A stretch of 64,000 nucleotides of DNA from Porphyromonas vaginalis (GTDB taxonomy: Bacteria > Bacteroidota > Bacteroidia > Bacteroidales > Porphyromonadaceae), in NCBI RefSeq assembly GCF_958301595.1, contig NZ_CATQJU010000001.1, positions 1 to 64,000 on the forward strand. The letters run 5' to 3'. Each line of letters opens with the position of its first letter. Position 1 is the stretch's first letter. Below are positions 24,966-34,363 of the stretch, in pieces. The notes under the pieces were generated by a model. The model was not told the origin of the DNA. It saw nothing but the letters and a program-made list of their open reading frames with translations, and did no database searches. The position numbers and the translations under genes were made by a program.

Positions 24966-26225
24966 ATGAAACGACTGCTTCTCTCTCTTTTTCTCCTCTT
25001 AGGAGGAGTAGCTATTAGTACAGCTCAGACATTTTATGACATAGCCACTGGCGGTCTCTTTTACAAGATAATCAACGAAGAGTCGCGAGAAGTAGAGGTG
25101 TGTCGTGAGCTTGAGGAGCCTAAGACGGAAAATGGGCCTCTGTACGAGCACATCCCTGAGGGGGATATCCATATCCCAGCAGAGATCACTGCCGATGGTG
25201 AGACCTATCGCGTTGTACGTATTGGCGACAGTGCTTTTGGAGCTTGCTTCAAAATCACTTCGCTGTCGATACCAGCGTCTGTCCGTGAGATGGGCGAGTT
25301 GCCTTTTTTGTCTCTATCGGGGCTCAAGAGTTTTGTCGTAGATAAGGCAAATCCTCTTTATTGCTCAGTGGATGGTGTACTCTATAGTAAGGATCAGAAG
25401 ACATTGCTGTGCTATCCCAATGCTCATGGCAAGACTTTTAGTGTGCCTGAAGGTACTCAAAAGATCTTGTCTGGAGCGTTCTTTAACTGCTTCGAGCTAG
25501 AGTCTATCACTCTGCCCGAGTCTCTGGACTCAATAGGATTCATCGCCTTCACCTCTTGTATCAATCTCCGAGAGGTGACGATCCCCCAGGGCGTTAGAGA
25601 TCTACAAATCTACGCTTTTGCGAAGTGTGCTTCACTACAAAAAGTGGACTTTAAGGCACCATTAGAGAAGCTCCCGATGTACACCTTCGATAGTTGCTCA
25701 GCACTATCTGACATCTCCCTCCCTGAGGGAATGAAGAGCCTTGGAGACTGGGCTTTTGGATACTGTACCTCTCTAGAGCAGATCAAATTGCCGAGTACCC
25801 TAGAGGCTATTGAGGGTGCTGTGTTTAGTAATTGCTCGAAGCTTGCTGCAATAGAACTCCCTCAGGGGTTAAAACGGCTTGGCAATTTCGCCTTTGGAGA
25901 TGACACCGCACTCAAGACGGTCAAGTGCCAGATGGTCGACCCTATAGAAGGTGAAGCTATGGGAGAGTCTGTTTTTTCAAATGTTTGGGTTGACAAGTGT
26001 AAGCTGATTGTTCCCGAGGGAAGCAAGGAGCGCTATGCTAAGGCTTCTCAATGGCAAGAATTCCTACAGATTGAAGAGACCACGGGCCTAGACGATATAA
26101 CAAGAGACCTCTCAAAGGGTCGCAAACCAGCAATATTTACCATCCAGGGTGAGCAACTAGTCAATAGAGAGGATCTCCCCGCTGGCATCTATATCATTGA
26201 CGGCGTCAAGACCCTGCTTCGATAA
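24966..26225 (+). CDS. BspA-type leucine-rich repeat secreted protein
   Basis: 419 residues with a signal peptide (MKRLLLSLFLLLGGVAISTAQ). It has about eight LRR_5/BspA repeats in the form of [FY]xxCxxLxxIxLPxxLxxIgxxaF, from about residue 85 to 340. Such proteins mediate adhesion and coaggregation in oral Bacteroidetes. The last 30 residues (FTIQGEQL...LPAGIYIIDGVKTLLR) resemble the end of a type IX secretion sorting domain of the type A class, suggesting export to the cell surface. It is the first of four same-strand secreted genes with gaps of 54-143 bases. Confidence 0.85.
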   Translation: MKRLLLSLFLLLGGVAISTAQTFYDIATGGLFYKIINEESREVEVCRELEEPKTENGPLYEHIPEGDIHIPAEITADGETYRVVRIGDSAFGACFKITSLSIPASVREMGELPFLSLSGLKSFVVDKANPLYCSVDGVLYSKDQKTLLCYPNAHGKTFSVPEGTQKILSGAFFNCFELESITLPESLDSIGFIAFTSCINLREVTIPQGVRDLQIYAFAKCASLQKVDFKAPLEKLPMYTFDSCSALSDISLPEGMKSLGDWAFGYCTSLEQIKLPSTLEAIEGAVFSNCSKLAAIELPQGLKRLGNFAFGDDTALKTVKCQMVDPIEGEAMGESVFSNVWVDKCKLIVPEGSKERYAKASQWQEFLQIEETTGLDDITRDLSKGRKPAIFTIQGEQLVNREDLPAGIYIIDGVKTLLR

Positions 26226-26289
26226 CACCTTCGAGCGACTTGGCTAAAGCATCAAAACTAAATCATCATCACATATCAAACAAATACTT

Positions 26290-27354
26290 ATGCAGAAAAA
26301 ACTACTCGTTTATGCGTTCATCGTAACGCTCTTGTCTAGCTACACACTCTTTGGGCAAGATAAGAATCAGCTCACTATCATCACCGACAGGGTGGAGTGT
26401 GTCGTAGGGCATCAATACAAGATGCTTATGACCAACTACTCTGACAAGGTCTACGAATACCTCAAGGATCACCCTCGTATTGTCGTAGACTACAAGCCTG
26501 CAGACCCCTCACTAATCCAAAATGGTGGTACTTGGTTCAAAGCCATCAAGGAGGGAGAGACAGACGTGACCCTTATGATTTATGGGGAGGAAGATGGCGT
26601 CTTAGGGGCTCCAGACTACAACAACCTATTGGATAAGGCGACCTTTCATGTGGTCAACAAGTCGGCTGTCGACCTCCAAATACCAGAGTGGTACACAACC
26701 TGGGGTACCAAGCGCCAAGAGGTAGACAAAGAGCTGGTGAATAAGCTCCACTACACCAATATAACTGAGCGTTATACAGAGATGACACCTTCACTGACTC
26801 CAGAGTTGATGAAGCCTATAGAGGTCTACAAGAATGGCTCCTTTGAGACCCCATTTGTCTTAAACTACTACAATGACAATGACGAGCTATATGGCTCAGC
26901 TCTAGTCCTCATCAACTTCAGTCGAGTTATCCCCGCTGACAAATCCCCCATCCGAGCTATGCTAGAGTCTAAAGGCTTCGTGCAGACAGGAACGGATGAA
27001 GCCGGTTGCTTTGAAATGCTAAACGAGCAGACCAAAACACAAGTCACCTGTGAGTTCTTCTCACTACAAGGTGTCCATGTGATGGCTGTGACACAGATGA
27101 ATCGAAACTATATGCCCAATAGTGTGGCAGATGTAACTCGTGCTGAGCAGAGCTTAAGAGCCTACTATCAGGGGAATACACTATATATAGAGACTGAGCA
27201 AGCATCTGGAGAGCAAATCTCCATCTACTCCATAGGAGGTTCACTCCTATTCCAAAAGGCCCTCGTCAGAGGTGTACAAACGATCGAGATGCCAACAGCC
27301 ATCCCTGTAATCGTACGAGCTGGTGAGGCACCTGCTGTCAAGGTTTTGCCCTAG
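26290..27354 (+). CDS. Secreted protein of unknown function
   Basis: 354 residues with a signal peptide (MQKKLLVYAFIVTLLSSYTLFGQ). I do not recognise the family. The N-terminal third is beta-rich and contains VDYKPADPSLIQNGGTWFKAIKEGETDVTLMI, an arrangement like bacterial Ig-type (Big2) domains. The middle resembles no known enzyme. The C-terminus (LYIETEQASGEQISIYSIGGSLLF...IEMPTAIPVIV) is laid out like a type IX sorting domain but ends a little differently. Its place inside a run of four secreted genes supports surface or extracellular location. Confidence 0.65.
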   Translation: MQKKLLVYAFIVTLLSSYTLFGQDKNQLTIITDRVECVVGHQYKMLMTNYSDKVYEYLKDHPRIVVDYKPADPSLIQNGGTWFKAIKEGETDVTLMIYGEEDGVLGAPDYNNLLDKATFHVVNKSAVDLQIPEWYTTWGTKRQEVDKELVNKLHYTNITERYTEMTPSLTPELMKPIEVYKNGSFETPFVLNYYNDNDELYGSALVLINFSRVIPADKSPIRAMLESKGFVQTGTDEAGCFEMLNEQTKTQVTCEFFSLQGVHVMAVTQMNRNYMPNSVADVTRAEQSLRAYYQGNTLYIETEQASGEQISIYSIGGSLLFQKALVRGVQTIEMPTAIPVIVRAGEAPAVKVLP

Positions 27355-27408
27355 CACCGGCACATGAATCATATCAGCATACAACACTATCACTAAACAA
27401 TAACAGCT

Positions 27409-29640
27409 ATGAAACAATTCTACTTCTTACTATGCTTGCTAGGATTGCTGTCTCTATCGACACAGCTACAAGCAGACACCTGGACCTACGACTTCGAGGA
27501 CTTTGCAAAGCAAAGCAAAGGAGATGGAGCAACAACGCAGATGAACATGACCCTCAATGGTCTGGACTGGCACATGTGTGGCGTCACCAACTCAGGAGGG
27601 CACTGGAGTGACTGGAAGAATGGCGAGTCTTCGCTCAAAGTGTTCGGCCAGGTCTATAGCTCTGCCAAAGAGATGACCAACATCACACTAGTCACCAAGC
27701 GCGACCTCGGGACCTTAAAGTTTTGGATCCGCAGCAATGAGCGCTGGTTTGGAGACGGACGTCAAGTCTCATGGATCATCCAGTGGAGTGCAGATGGTGA
27801 GACTTGGGTCACGGTCGGTGATCCATTTGTCCCTGCAGATGAGCCCTCAGAGGTAGTTCGAGAGATCAACCAAAGGAATGCTCAGCTACGCATCGTGCGA
27901 GAGGACTACCAGACATTTGACTATACGAAGCCGACGGAGCCCTTTGCCAACGTCTTTCACCTAGATGATATGACCATCACTGACATGGGCGGAGCTACGC
28001 CAGCTCCGACGCTCACGACGTCGATAGGCTCTGAAATTGACTTCGGAGAGATCACGCTAGGAGCGTCTGTCGAGAAGCGCTTTACCATCTCCTACGCAGG
28101 ACTGCCAGTAAAGCCTACGTTGACCCTAACGGGAGATCAAGCAACCTCGTTTACGATTGCTCAGCAAGAGACAAAGGCTGAAGGCGAGGACGAAGTGAAG
28201 ATCGTATGCAAAGCAATGCAACGTGGTAATCTGAATGCTGCTGTCGAGATTACATATGGATCTCTAAAGATCTCTGTCCAGCTCAAAGCTGTAGGGAAGA
28301 AAGAGAATACGGGCAAACTATATAGTGGTGGAAATGGTACAGAGCAAGATCCTTATCTCATATCGAGTGTAGAGGATCTCTTCGAGTTGTCTAATGAAGT
28401 CGAAATGAACCAAAATGCTTATGAAGGAACATACTTCAAGATGACAGCAGATATTAGCTTAGCAGACGCCAAGAGCTATCGCCCTATCGGTAACGATTGG
28501 GGACGAGATAAAGATGATCCTACTCGTATTAGACCATTCTCAGGAGTCTTCGATGGCAATGGTCATACGATTACTGATCTCAATGTCGAGTGGGCAGACA
28601 AGATGTTTAGCGGACTATTTGGGATCGTCAAGAATGCTACAATCAGAAATCTTACACTCTCTAAAAGTAAGATCTATGGATCTGCATGCTTAGGAGGTCT
28701 CGTCGGAGTCGTTACGGGATCCATATCAATGACAAACTGCCATACGACTTCAGACGTTACCATATGGACGAATAAGTTTTACGCTGGAGGTCTAATCGGA
28801 GGATTACTTTTCCCAGATAATACCAAGACAAGTCACATCTTCTTTTGCACTAACTCAGCTACCGTCAAGGGCGAATTAGGAGGCATCGGAGGGCTCATCG
28901 GGTCTGCAAGTCTGAACAATCTACTCATAACGCGTTGTGGCAACTATGGTAATATATCAGATAGAAACTCCTCTGTAGGAGGGATCGTGGCACAGGTTAC
29001 AAAGGGAACTACCATCATAGACTGCTTTAATGTCGGCTCTATAGAAGCTCTTGATGCTCAGAACGCAGAGAATACACACTCAGGTGGTATTATTGGTACT
29101 GCAAAGCTAGATGAGGGGCGTATCACTATATCGAATTGTTATAGTATAGGGACATCTAATAAACGGAGTCCTATATTTCATCCTATATTTGATATGAGAT
29201 CTCTCTTCGGACAGGTTGAGATGGTCAACAACTACTACGCGAGTGAAGTTTATGGCGAGACATATGATCAGGATCTCACAGGAGATAATGCTAAGTATGC
29301 GGCTATCGATGTCTCTCTAGAGGAAATGAAGACCGAGGCTTTTCTCAAAAAGTTGAATGCAGGTCGAGACGCTTGGTGCTTCATGTCAGGTGTAAATAAT
29401 GGCTATCCAGTACCTAATGATAGTCATGCAGAGGCCGTTGATGATCCCTCAAAGGCTCTTAGCAATCTTACAGTTAAGATTGTAGATGGTTATCTAGTCG
29501 TAGAGGGTGACTATAATGACATCGACCTGTACAACATCCATGGTGTACAGCTAGATCCAACGGCTCTCCTAGAGCGTGGTGTCTATGTAGTCAGAGTCAC
29601 CGTCGATGGTCAGAGTGCCGCCTACAAGCTGGTATATTGA
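27409..29640 (+). CDS. Secreted GLUG-repeat protein with C-terminal sorting domain
   Basis: 743 residues with a signal peptide (MKQFYFLLCLLGLLSLSTQLQA). The N-terminal domain (about 25-185) looks like a discoidin/jelly-roll module found in surface proteins of this phylum. An Ig-like segment follows (about 195-300). The 330-600 region has the GNGTEQDPYLIS entry, DGNGHTITDLNV and several GLUG-type G-G-L-[VI]-G motifs, a beta-solenoid seen in adhesins. The end (DIDLYNIHGVQL...ERGVYVVRVTVDG) is a typical type IX sorting domain. An adhesin role is inference. Confidence 0.75.
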   Translation: MKQFYFLLCLLGLLSLSTQLQADTWTYDFEDFAKQSKGDGATTQMNMTLNGLDWHMCGVTNSGGHWSDWKNGESSLKVFGQVYSSAKEMTNITLVTKRDLGTLKFWIRSNERWFGDGRQVSWIIQWSADGETWVTVGDPFVPADEPSEVVREINQRNAQLRIVREDYQTFDYTKPTEPFANVFHLDDMTITDMGGATPAPTLTTSIGSEIDFGEITLGASVEKRFTISYAGLPVKPTLTLTGDQATSFTIAQQETKAEGEDEVKIVCKAMQRGNLNAAVEITYGSLKISVQLKAVGKKENTGKLYSGGNGTEQDPYLISSVEDLFELSNEVEMNQNAYEGTYFKMTADISLADAKSYRPIGNDWGRDKDDPTRIRPFSGVFDGNGHTITDLNVEWADKMFSGLFGIVKNATIRNLTLSKSKIYGSACLGGLVGVVTGSISMTNCHTTSDVTIWTNKFYAGGLIGGLLFPDNTKTSHIFFCTNSATVKGELGGIGGLIGSASLNNLLITRCGNYGNISDRNSSVGGIVAQVTKGTTIIDCFNVGSIEALDAQNAENTHSGGIIGTAKLDEGRITISNCYSIGTSNKRSPIFHPIFDMRSLFGQVEMVNNYYASEVYGETYDQDLTGDNAKYAAIDVSLEEMKTEAFLKKLNAGRDAWCFMSGVNNGYPVPNDSHAEAVDDPSKALSNLTVKIVDGYLVVEGDYNDIDLYNIHGVQLDPTALLERGVYVVRVTVDGQSAAYKLVY

Positions 29641-29677
29641 TAGCACCTGTGCTACCATCAATATGAATAGATGATAT

Positions 29678-29729
29678 AGTGTCCCGAAGGAGCGACTCTT
29701 GTCTTCTCTCTTCGGGACACTTTCTTTTT
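29678..29729 (+). terminator. Intrinsic terminator after the GLUG gene
   Basis: AGTGTCCCGAAG (29678-29689) pairs perfectly with 29710-29721 and is followed by TTTCTTTTT. The C10 peptidase gene begins 54 bases beyond it, so it is probably transcribed separately or by read-through. Confidence 0.85.
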
Positions 29730-29783
29730 GCTTAGCAATACTAGGAGTACTCCTTGCTTGCTTATCTCCAAAACAAACTAATT

Positions 29784-32600
29784 ATGAACTCATACAAGAC
29801 CTTCTCCCCCTACTTGAGGAATTGTCTACTCTTCGCTCTACTGCTACTCTCAGGAGTAATCCAAGTAGTGCTACCAGCACCTCGCACAGAGCAAGTCGCT
29901 AGGCAGATTGCTGAGAGTTTTTTTGCTACATCGACCCAACCCTTGAGGAGCTGGAGCTCCCCTCAAATGATAAGCTTAGAGCTTGCGGAGCTACGTGTAG
30001 CCACCCACGGGAGAGCCAGTTACAGTACGACAGATCTAGTCTCTAGTCATTACTATTATATTTACAACAGAGGAGTGCAAGGAGGATTTGTCATCGTCTC
30101 TGGTGATGATCGCTATCCTGAACTCATAGGGTATGCCTACGAGGGGCATATCAATGGAGAGAATATGCCCGAGAGCTTGCGCAGCTTCCTAAGAGCTTGT
30201 CAAGAGACGATGGATGCAGCTGATGCTGATCCATCGCTAGCCAAAGAGCTACGAGCCGAGGTAACAACCCTTAGGGAGGCTAAGAGTGAGGTGGCACCCC
30301 TCTTAGGAGATATCTGCTGGGATCAAGGAGCTCCTTGGAATGATCAGACTCCGCGACATCAAGGGTCTACGACTGCTGTAGGGTGTGTGGCGACGGCTTA
30401 CACTCAGGTGATGAGATACTGGAAGTGGCCCGACAGAGGCGTGGGGACACACACCTACACTTATGGCTACGACTACGAAGACAATGAGGGCAATTCGCGT
30501 GTTGCCTATAACACCCTGACGGCAAACTTTGACAAGGAGTATCGCTGGGATTTGATGCCCGCTAGAGCCTCCGTGTATGCTTCGACTGAAGAGCGCAACG
30601 CTTTGAGCACGCTAGCCTCGGATGCTGGCATCGCAGTGGATATGATGTATGGTGATGAGAGTGGTACGCATACCCCCCTTGTGATACGAGCTTTGCGAGA
30701 TCACTTTCGCTACAAGCGAGATCTATACATGCCTAAGCGGAGAGACTATACGGCTCAAGACTGGAGCGACCTCCTCAAGGTAGAGCTCTCACAGGGTAGA
30801 CCCATCGTTTATGAGGGAGGAGGCTTTGGCGGTCTTCATTGCTTCGTCTGTGATGGATATGATACGAGAGGATTCTTTCACTTCAACTGGGGATGGTCTG
30901 GACGTGGCAACGGATACTTCAACTTGAACTACCTTACCCCCAATACCACTGGTATCGGAGGTGGTGCCGGTGGTGGGTATAGTCAGGGACAAGGTGCTAT
31001 AATCGGTATAGAGCCAGATCGTGAGGGTACGTCGACACCCGTTTATAATGCGTGGCTCGGTACGGTCGTATTTGAGGCAGAGGTCTCTGGGGGTAAGAGC
31101 ATCACACTAGAGAGTGCCTCCTTTACCTCTCGTCTCGAAGATGCCCCTGCTTACCAGGGTCGAGTAGCTATAGGCATTGTTTCCTTACAGACACAGGAGA
31201 TCATTCCAATAGTAGAGCAGGTGGAGCCATTTAATGCTGACCTCTACCTGATGGAGGCAAAGTTTACCCTAACCAAGCCTCTAGACCTAACAAAATACAT
31301 CTCCGAGGGTGACTACATACTCTGCCCCATACATGAGGTACAAGACGGCAAGGGAGGCACTTACTGGAGAGCTAACTCCATACTCTATGAAGGCGATCAA
31401 AACCGTTTTGCCATCTATCACATATCACACGCTACTGATGGCAACTACATAGTAGCTCGTGACTACCTACGCGCTCTCTGGGAGCTAGAGCTGCTGCCCG
31501 ATGACCTCAAGCTCATAGCCTCTAATAATACGCAAGCAACTGTCACACTGCAGCTACACAATCGCGGATCAAAGGAGTACACCAATAGGCTCTTCGTGCG
31601 TGGTAGACCTAAGGGCTCTCAGGAGGAGACTGCCTGGCGACAGCTGAGTGATGATATGACCACGGTAGAGACGGGCAAGACTGGTAACTACACCTTCAAG
31701 CTAAAAGATAAGAAAGGTCTCTTCTCAGCAAAGGAGATCGAGTTACAAGTCGCTTACTATGACATACATGGCTCTCTAGACTACCTTCAGACTGACACAT
31801 ACCTTGTTCCTGTCAGAGCCGACTACCAAGCTGGTGCAGACATGCCCCCAGTGCTGGTACCCACCACTCCTAGATATGATGTACTTGTAGCTAAGATAGG
31901 ATCAGGCATGGTCAAGGTCTCTAACGCAGATAGCTCTGATGCCGTAGACCTCTCGAAAGTTCCTGAGGGTACGACGCTGCTTGTCGAGGCTACACCTAGT
32001 GATGGTTCCTCTCTCACGGCACTTACAGTAGATGGTGTAGACATACTTAAGGAAAAGCGTTTTACCGTGCGTCAGAATAGTCTGATTGTGGCGACCTTTG
32101 GCACCTCCTCTCCCAAGCCTCTTTACAAAGTGTCTGTACGCTGTACACCTGCAGAGGGTGGTACGGTACAGCTCTTAGGGGCTAAGGATCTGGAGAAAGT
32201 CCCAGAGGGGACAACGCTACAAGTAGTAGTTACTCCCGCAGAGCACTTTGAGCTAGACGCTCTTACTGCAAATGAGGACGACATCCTCACCTCCAAGCAG
32301 TTTGTTGTCATGAGCGATACAGAGGTGCACGCTTCCTTTGTAGACCATACGGGAGTAGCAGGTATTGACTCTAAACAGCAGAGCATTTACCCCAATCCTG
32401 CGACAGATCACATTACGATTCGTACGGCTGAGAGGGCTGTTATCGAGCTTTTCGCCAGTGATGGACTACTCGTAGCTACTACTCAGGCTACTCGACATGA
32501 GACCACCATCAATGTCGCACAGCTCCCCGCAGGACGCTATATAGTACGCATCACGCCACTGGAGGGTAGTCCTAGCTTCCATCCACTTATCATACAGTAA
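29784..32600 (+). CDS. C10-family (streptopain/PrtT-like) cysteine peptidase, type IX secreted
   Basis: About 938 residues from ATG 29784, where a signal sequence begins (MNSYKTFSPYLRNCLLFALLLLSG). An in-frame ATG at 29754 is less likely. A propeptide (about 35-160) contains VIVSGDDRYPELIGYA. The catalytic Cys201 is in TTAVGCVATAYTQ, and His352 is in FGGLHCFVCDGYD, followed by FHFNWGWSGRGNGYFNL with the Asn/Trp typical of C10. An accessory region (about 410-680) and two related 75-residue beta repeats (KVPEGTTLLVEATPSDGSS / KVPEGTTLQVVVTPAEH) lead to a type IX sorting domain (YPNPATDHITI...LPAGRYIVRI). Close in architecture to PrtT and interpain A, which degrade host proteins. Confidence 0.92.
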   Translation: MNSYKTFSPYLRNCLLFALLLLSGVIQVVLPAPRTEQVARQIAESFFATSTQPLRSWSSPQMISLELAELRVATHGRASYSTTDLVSSHYYYIYNRGVQGGFVIVSGDDRYPELIGYAYEGHINGENMPESLRSFLRACQETMDAADADPSLAKELRAEVTTLREAKSEVAPLLGDICWDQGAPWNDQTPRHQGSTTAVGCVATAYTQVMRYWKWPDRGVGTHTYTYGYDYEDNEGNSRVAYNTLTANFDKEYRWDLMPARASVYASTEERNALSTLASDAGIAVDMMYGDESGTHTPLVIRALRDHFRYKRDLYMPKRRDYTAQDWSDLLKVELSQGRPIVYEGGGFGGLHCFVCDGYDTRGFFHFNWGWSGRGNGYFNLNYLTPNTTGIGGGAGGGYSQGQGAIIGIEPDREGTSTPVYNAWLGTVVFEAEVSGGKSITLESASFTSRLEDAPAYQGRVAIGIVSLQTQEIIPIVEQVEPFNADLYLMEAKFTLTKPLDLTKYISEGDYILCPIHEVQDGKGGTYWRANSILYEGDQNRFAIYHISHATDGNYIVARDYLRALWELELLPDDLKLIASNNTQATVTLQLHNRGSKEYTNRLFVRGRPKGSQEETAWRQLSDDMTTVETGKTGNYTFKLKDKKGLFSAKEIELQVAYYDIHGSLDYLQTDTYLVPVRADYQAGADMPPVLVPTTPRYDVLVAKIGSGMVKVSNADSSDAVDLSKVPEGTTLLVEATPSDGSSLTALTVDGVDILKEKRFTVRQNSLIVATFGTSSPKPLYKVSVRCTPAEGGTVQLLGAKDLEKVPEGTTLQVVVTPAEHFELDALTANEDDILTSKQFVVMSDTEVHASFVDHTGVAGIDSKQQSIYPNPATDHITIRTAERAVIELFASDGLLVATTQATRHETTINVAQLPAGRYIVRITPLEGSPSFHPLIIQ

Positions 32601-32664
32601 CCCTGTCTTGTGAGTCGCTAAGCTCTCTTATTGCGACTCGCTGGTACGAAGCAAGCGAATAAGC

Positions 32665-32703
32665 AAACCGTCGGGACGAATCTCGTGTTTGTCTCGACGG
32701 TTT
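32665..32703 (+). terminator. Terminator-like hairpin after the C10 peptidase
   Basis: AAACCGTCGGGAC (32665-32677) pairs with GTCTCGACGGTTT (32691-32703) with one mismatch. A weaker stem GAGTCGC/GCGACTC sits between it and the stop codon. The mobile element copy 2 was inserted right behind it. Confidence 0.6.
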
Positions 32704-32712
32704 ACACATAAG

Positions 32713-32887
32713 GAGGCTGTTGCAAAAATCAACAGTCTCACAATCTTGCTAGCAAGATTGTCCAGACTTTGCAGAAAGGATGAAGCGCAAGGCGCTGAGG
32801 GTAAGGTCTGAAGGGAGCATACCTACGTATGTGACCGAAGCCGAATCCCGAAAGCAACACAGCGATTCGCCTTTATGCAACAGTCTC
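32713..32887 (+). mobile_element. 175-bp MITE-like element, copy 2 (target duplication ATAAG)
   Basis: 175 bases with ends GAGGCTGTTGCA / TGCAACAGTCTC and a perfect ATAAG direct repeat at 32708-32712 and 32888-32892. It is about 95% identical to copy 1 (8135-8309) with no length difference. No open frame is shared beyond chance. The remainder of this gap (32893-33051) holds no gene. It contains a TATTGCT / AGCAATA inverted pair (32941-32947, 32973-32979) that recurs near 51.4 kb. Confidence 0.9.
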
Positions 32888-33051
32888 ATAAGACGTAGTC
32901 ACTGGACGTCATAGACATACCAGCGACTACAAGTTGTGTTTATTGCTATGCTCACTCTAACTTTTATCGGACAGCAATAATAATGTAACGCTCTGACCTG
33001 CTCCCCCACTCCACCCAAATAGGAAACTAGCTAAGGGCTAACAGCCAACAG

Positions 33052-34353
33052 CTACAGTAGCTGGGCCAAGAGCTCTTCGGTAAGGGCTAAGTGCGTATAG
33101 GTGGCGTAGCAGCGGCTCGTCTGCCACAGTGCGGTCGCTACGGGGTCGCCCCACGCATTGTACTGCTGCGCTGTCGAGGGTAGCGGATCGATGATACGGG
33201 AGTAGTGAAACTCGTGTCCACGCACTGCCACACCCGCTATCTCGAGCTGTCGGTAGCCGAGCGCTAGCCCGCGCTGCTGCATCGTGGCGGTCTGCTGTAG
33301 CGCACCCACGAGCGGATAGCTGGTTCCCTTCTCATCGACAATCGCCTCGCAGAGGAGGAGCATGCCCCCGCCCTCGGCAAGCATCGCACCGCCCCCACGG
33401 ATGTAGTCGCGGAGGCTGTCGAGCATTGACTTATTGGCTGAAAGTTGCTCCAGATGTAGCTCGGGATAGCCCCCTGGGAGATAGACGAAGTCACTCGGTG
33501 GTAGTGAGCTATCGGAGAGCGGGCTGAAGTAGGTTATCTCGCCCCACTGCTCTAGCTGGCGCACATTCTCCTGATAGAGGAAGTTGAAAGCGTCGTCACG
33601 AGCCACCGCTATGCGACGAGGAGCTGACGAAGAGTGCTTTTGCAGAAAAGATGTCTCGTGAGGCAGCTTCTTTCGCTCAGATGAGATGGCTAGGAGGCGA
33701 TCAATGTCTAGATGTTGCTCTAAGAGGTCGGCCACCTGATCGGCATAGCGGTCTATCTGCGCCAAGTCGTCGACGTCCAGCCCTAGATAGCGACTGGGGA
33801 TGGCGATGTCATCGACACGAGGTAGCGAGCCCAGCACTGGCACGCCCGCATCTGCGGCAGCTTGCGTGAGATAGGTCAGGTGACGCTCCGAGGAGACTTT
33901 GTTAAAGATGACACCCGCTATTCGAACCCTTGGGTCAAAGCGCTGCAATCCGTAGAGTAGCGGAGCCACCGTGTAAGCCATCGAGCGCGGGGTCACGACC
34001 AGCACGATGGGCAGGTCTAGGAGGCGAGCAATGTCGGCTGCGGAACCTTTGTCCCGATCGTAACCGTCGAAGAGACCCATCACCCCCTCCACGATGACTG
34101 CCTGAGCGTCCTGACTATAATGGCCATAGAGCGCCTGCACCCGCTCGGCTCCGTACATGAAGAGGTCCAGATTGACCGCTGGGCGACCCGTTGCCACGCT
34201 GTGCAGCTTAGGATCTACGTAGTCGGGTCCACACTTGAAAGCTTGGGTGGCCAGACCACGACGTGTGTAAGCACGGAGGAGGCCCATGGTGAGCGTGCTT
34301 TTGCCACTCTCAGAGAGGGGCGCAGCGATGAGGAGGGAGGGAAGAGTTGACAT
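33052..34353 (-). CDS. cbiA: Cobyrinate a,c-diamide synthase CbiA with nucleophile Cys replaced by Gly
   Basis: About 433 residues from ATG 34353, 10 bases after the CobK-CbiD stop. A longer frame from 34476 would overlap that gene. The N-terminal P-loop domain (APLSESGKSTLTMGLL, KCGPDYVDP, EGVMGLFDGYD) and the C-terminal class I glutamine amidotransferase domain are complete, including GGYPELH and GHEFHYS. The motif that should read Ala-Glu-Cys-Gly-Gly reads Ala-Glu-Gly-Gly-Gly (Gly328, codon GGC at 33372-33370). CbiA uses that Cys to release ammonia from glutamine for amidation of the a and c acetates. The enzyme may use free ammonia, or be impaired. Confidence 0.9.
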   Translation of the reverse strand: MSTLPSLLIAAPLSESGKSTLTMGLLRAYTRRGLATQAFKCGPDYVDPKLHSVATGRPAVNLDLFMYGAERVQALYGHYSQDAQAVIVEGVMGLFDGYDRDKGSAADIARLLDLPIVLVVTPRSMAYTVAPLLYGLQRFDPRVRIAGVIFNKVSSERHLTYLTQAAADAGVPVLGSLPRVDDIAIPSRYLGLDVDDLAQIDRYADQVADLLEQHLDIDRLLAISSERKKLPHETSFLQKHSSSAPRRIAVARDDAFNFLYQENVRQLEQWGEITYFSPLSDSSLPPSDFVYLPGGYPELHLEQLSANKSMLDSLRDYIRGGGAMLAEGGGMLLLCEAIVDEKGTSYPLVGALQQTATMQQRGLALGYRQLEIAGVAVRGHEFHYSRIIDPLPSTAQQYNAWGDPVATALWQTSRCYATYTHLALTEELLAQLL

Positions 34354-34363
34354 AAGGGGTTGA

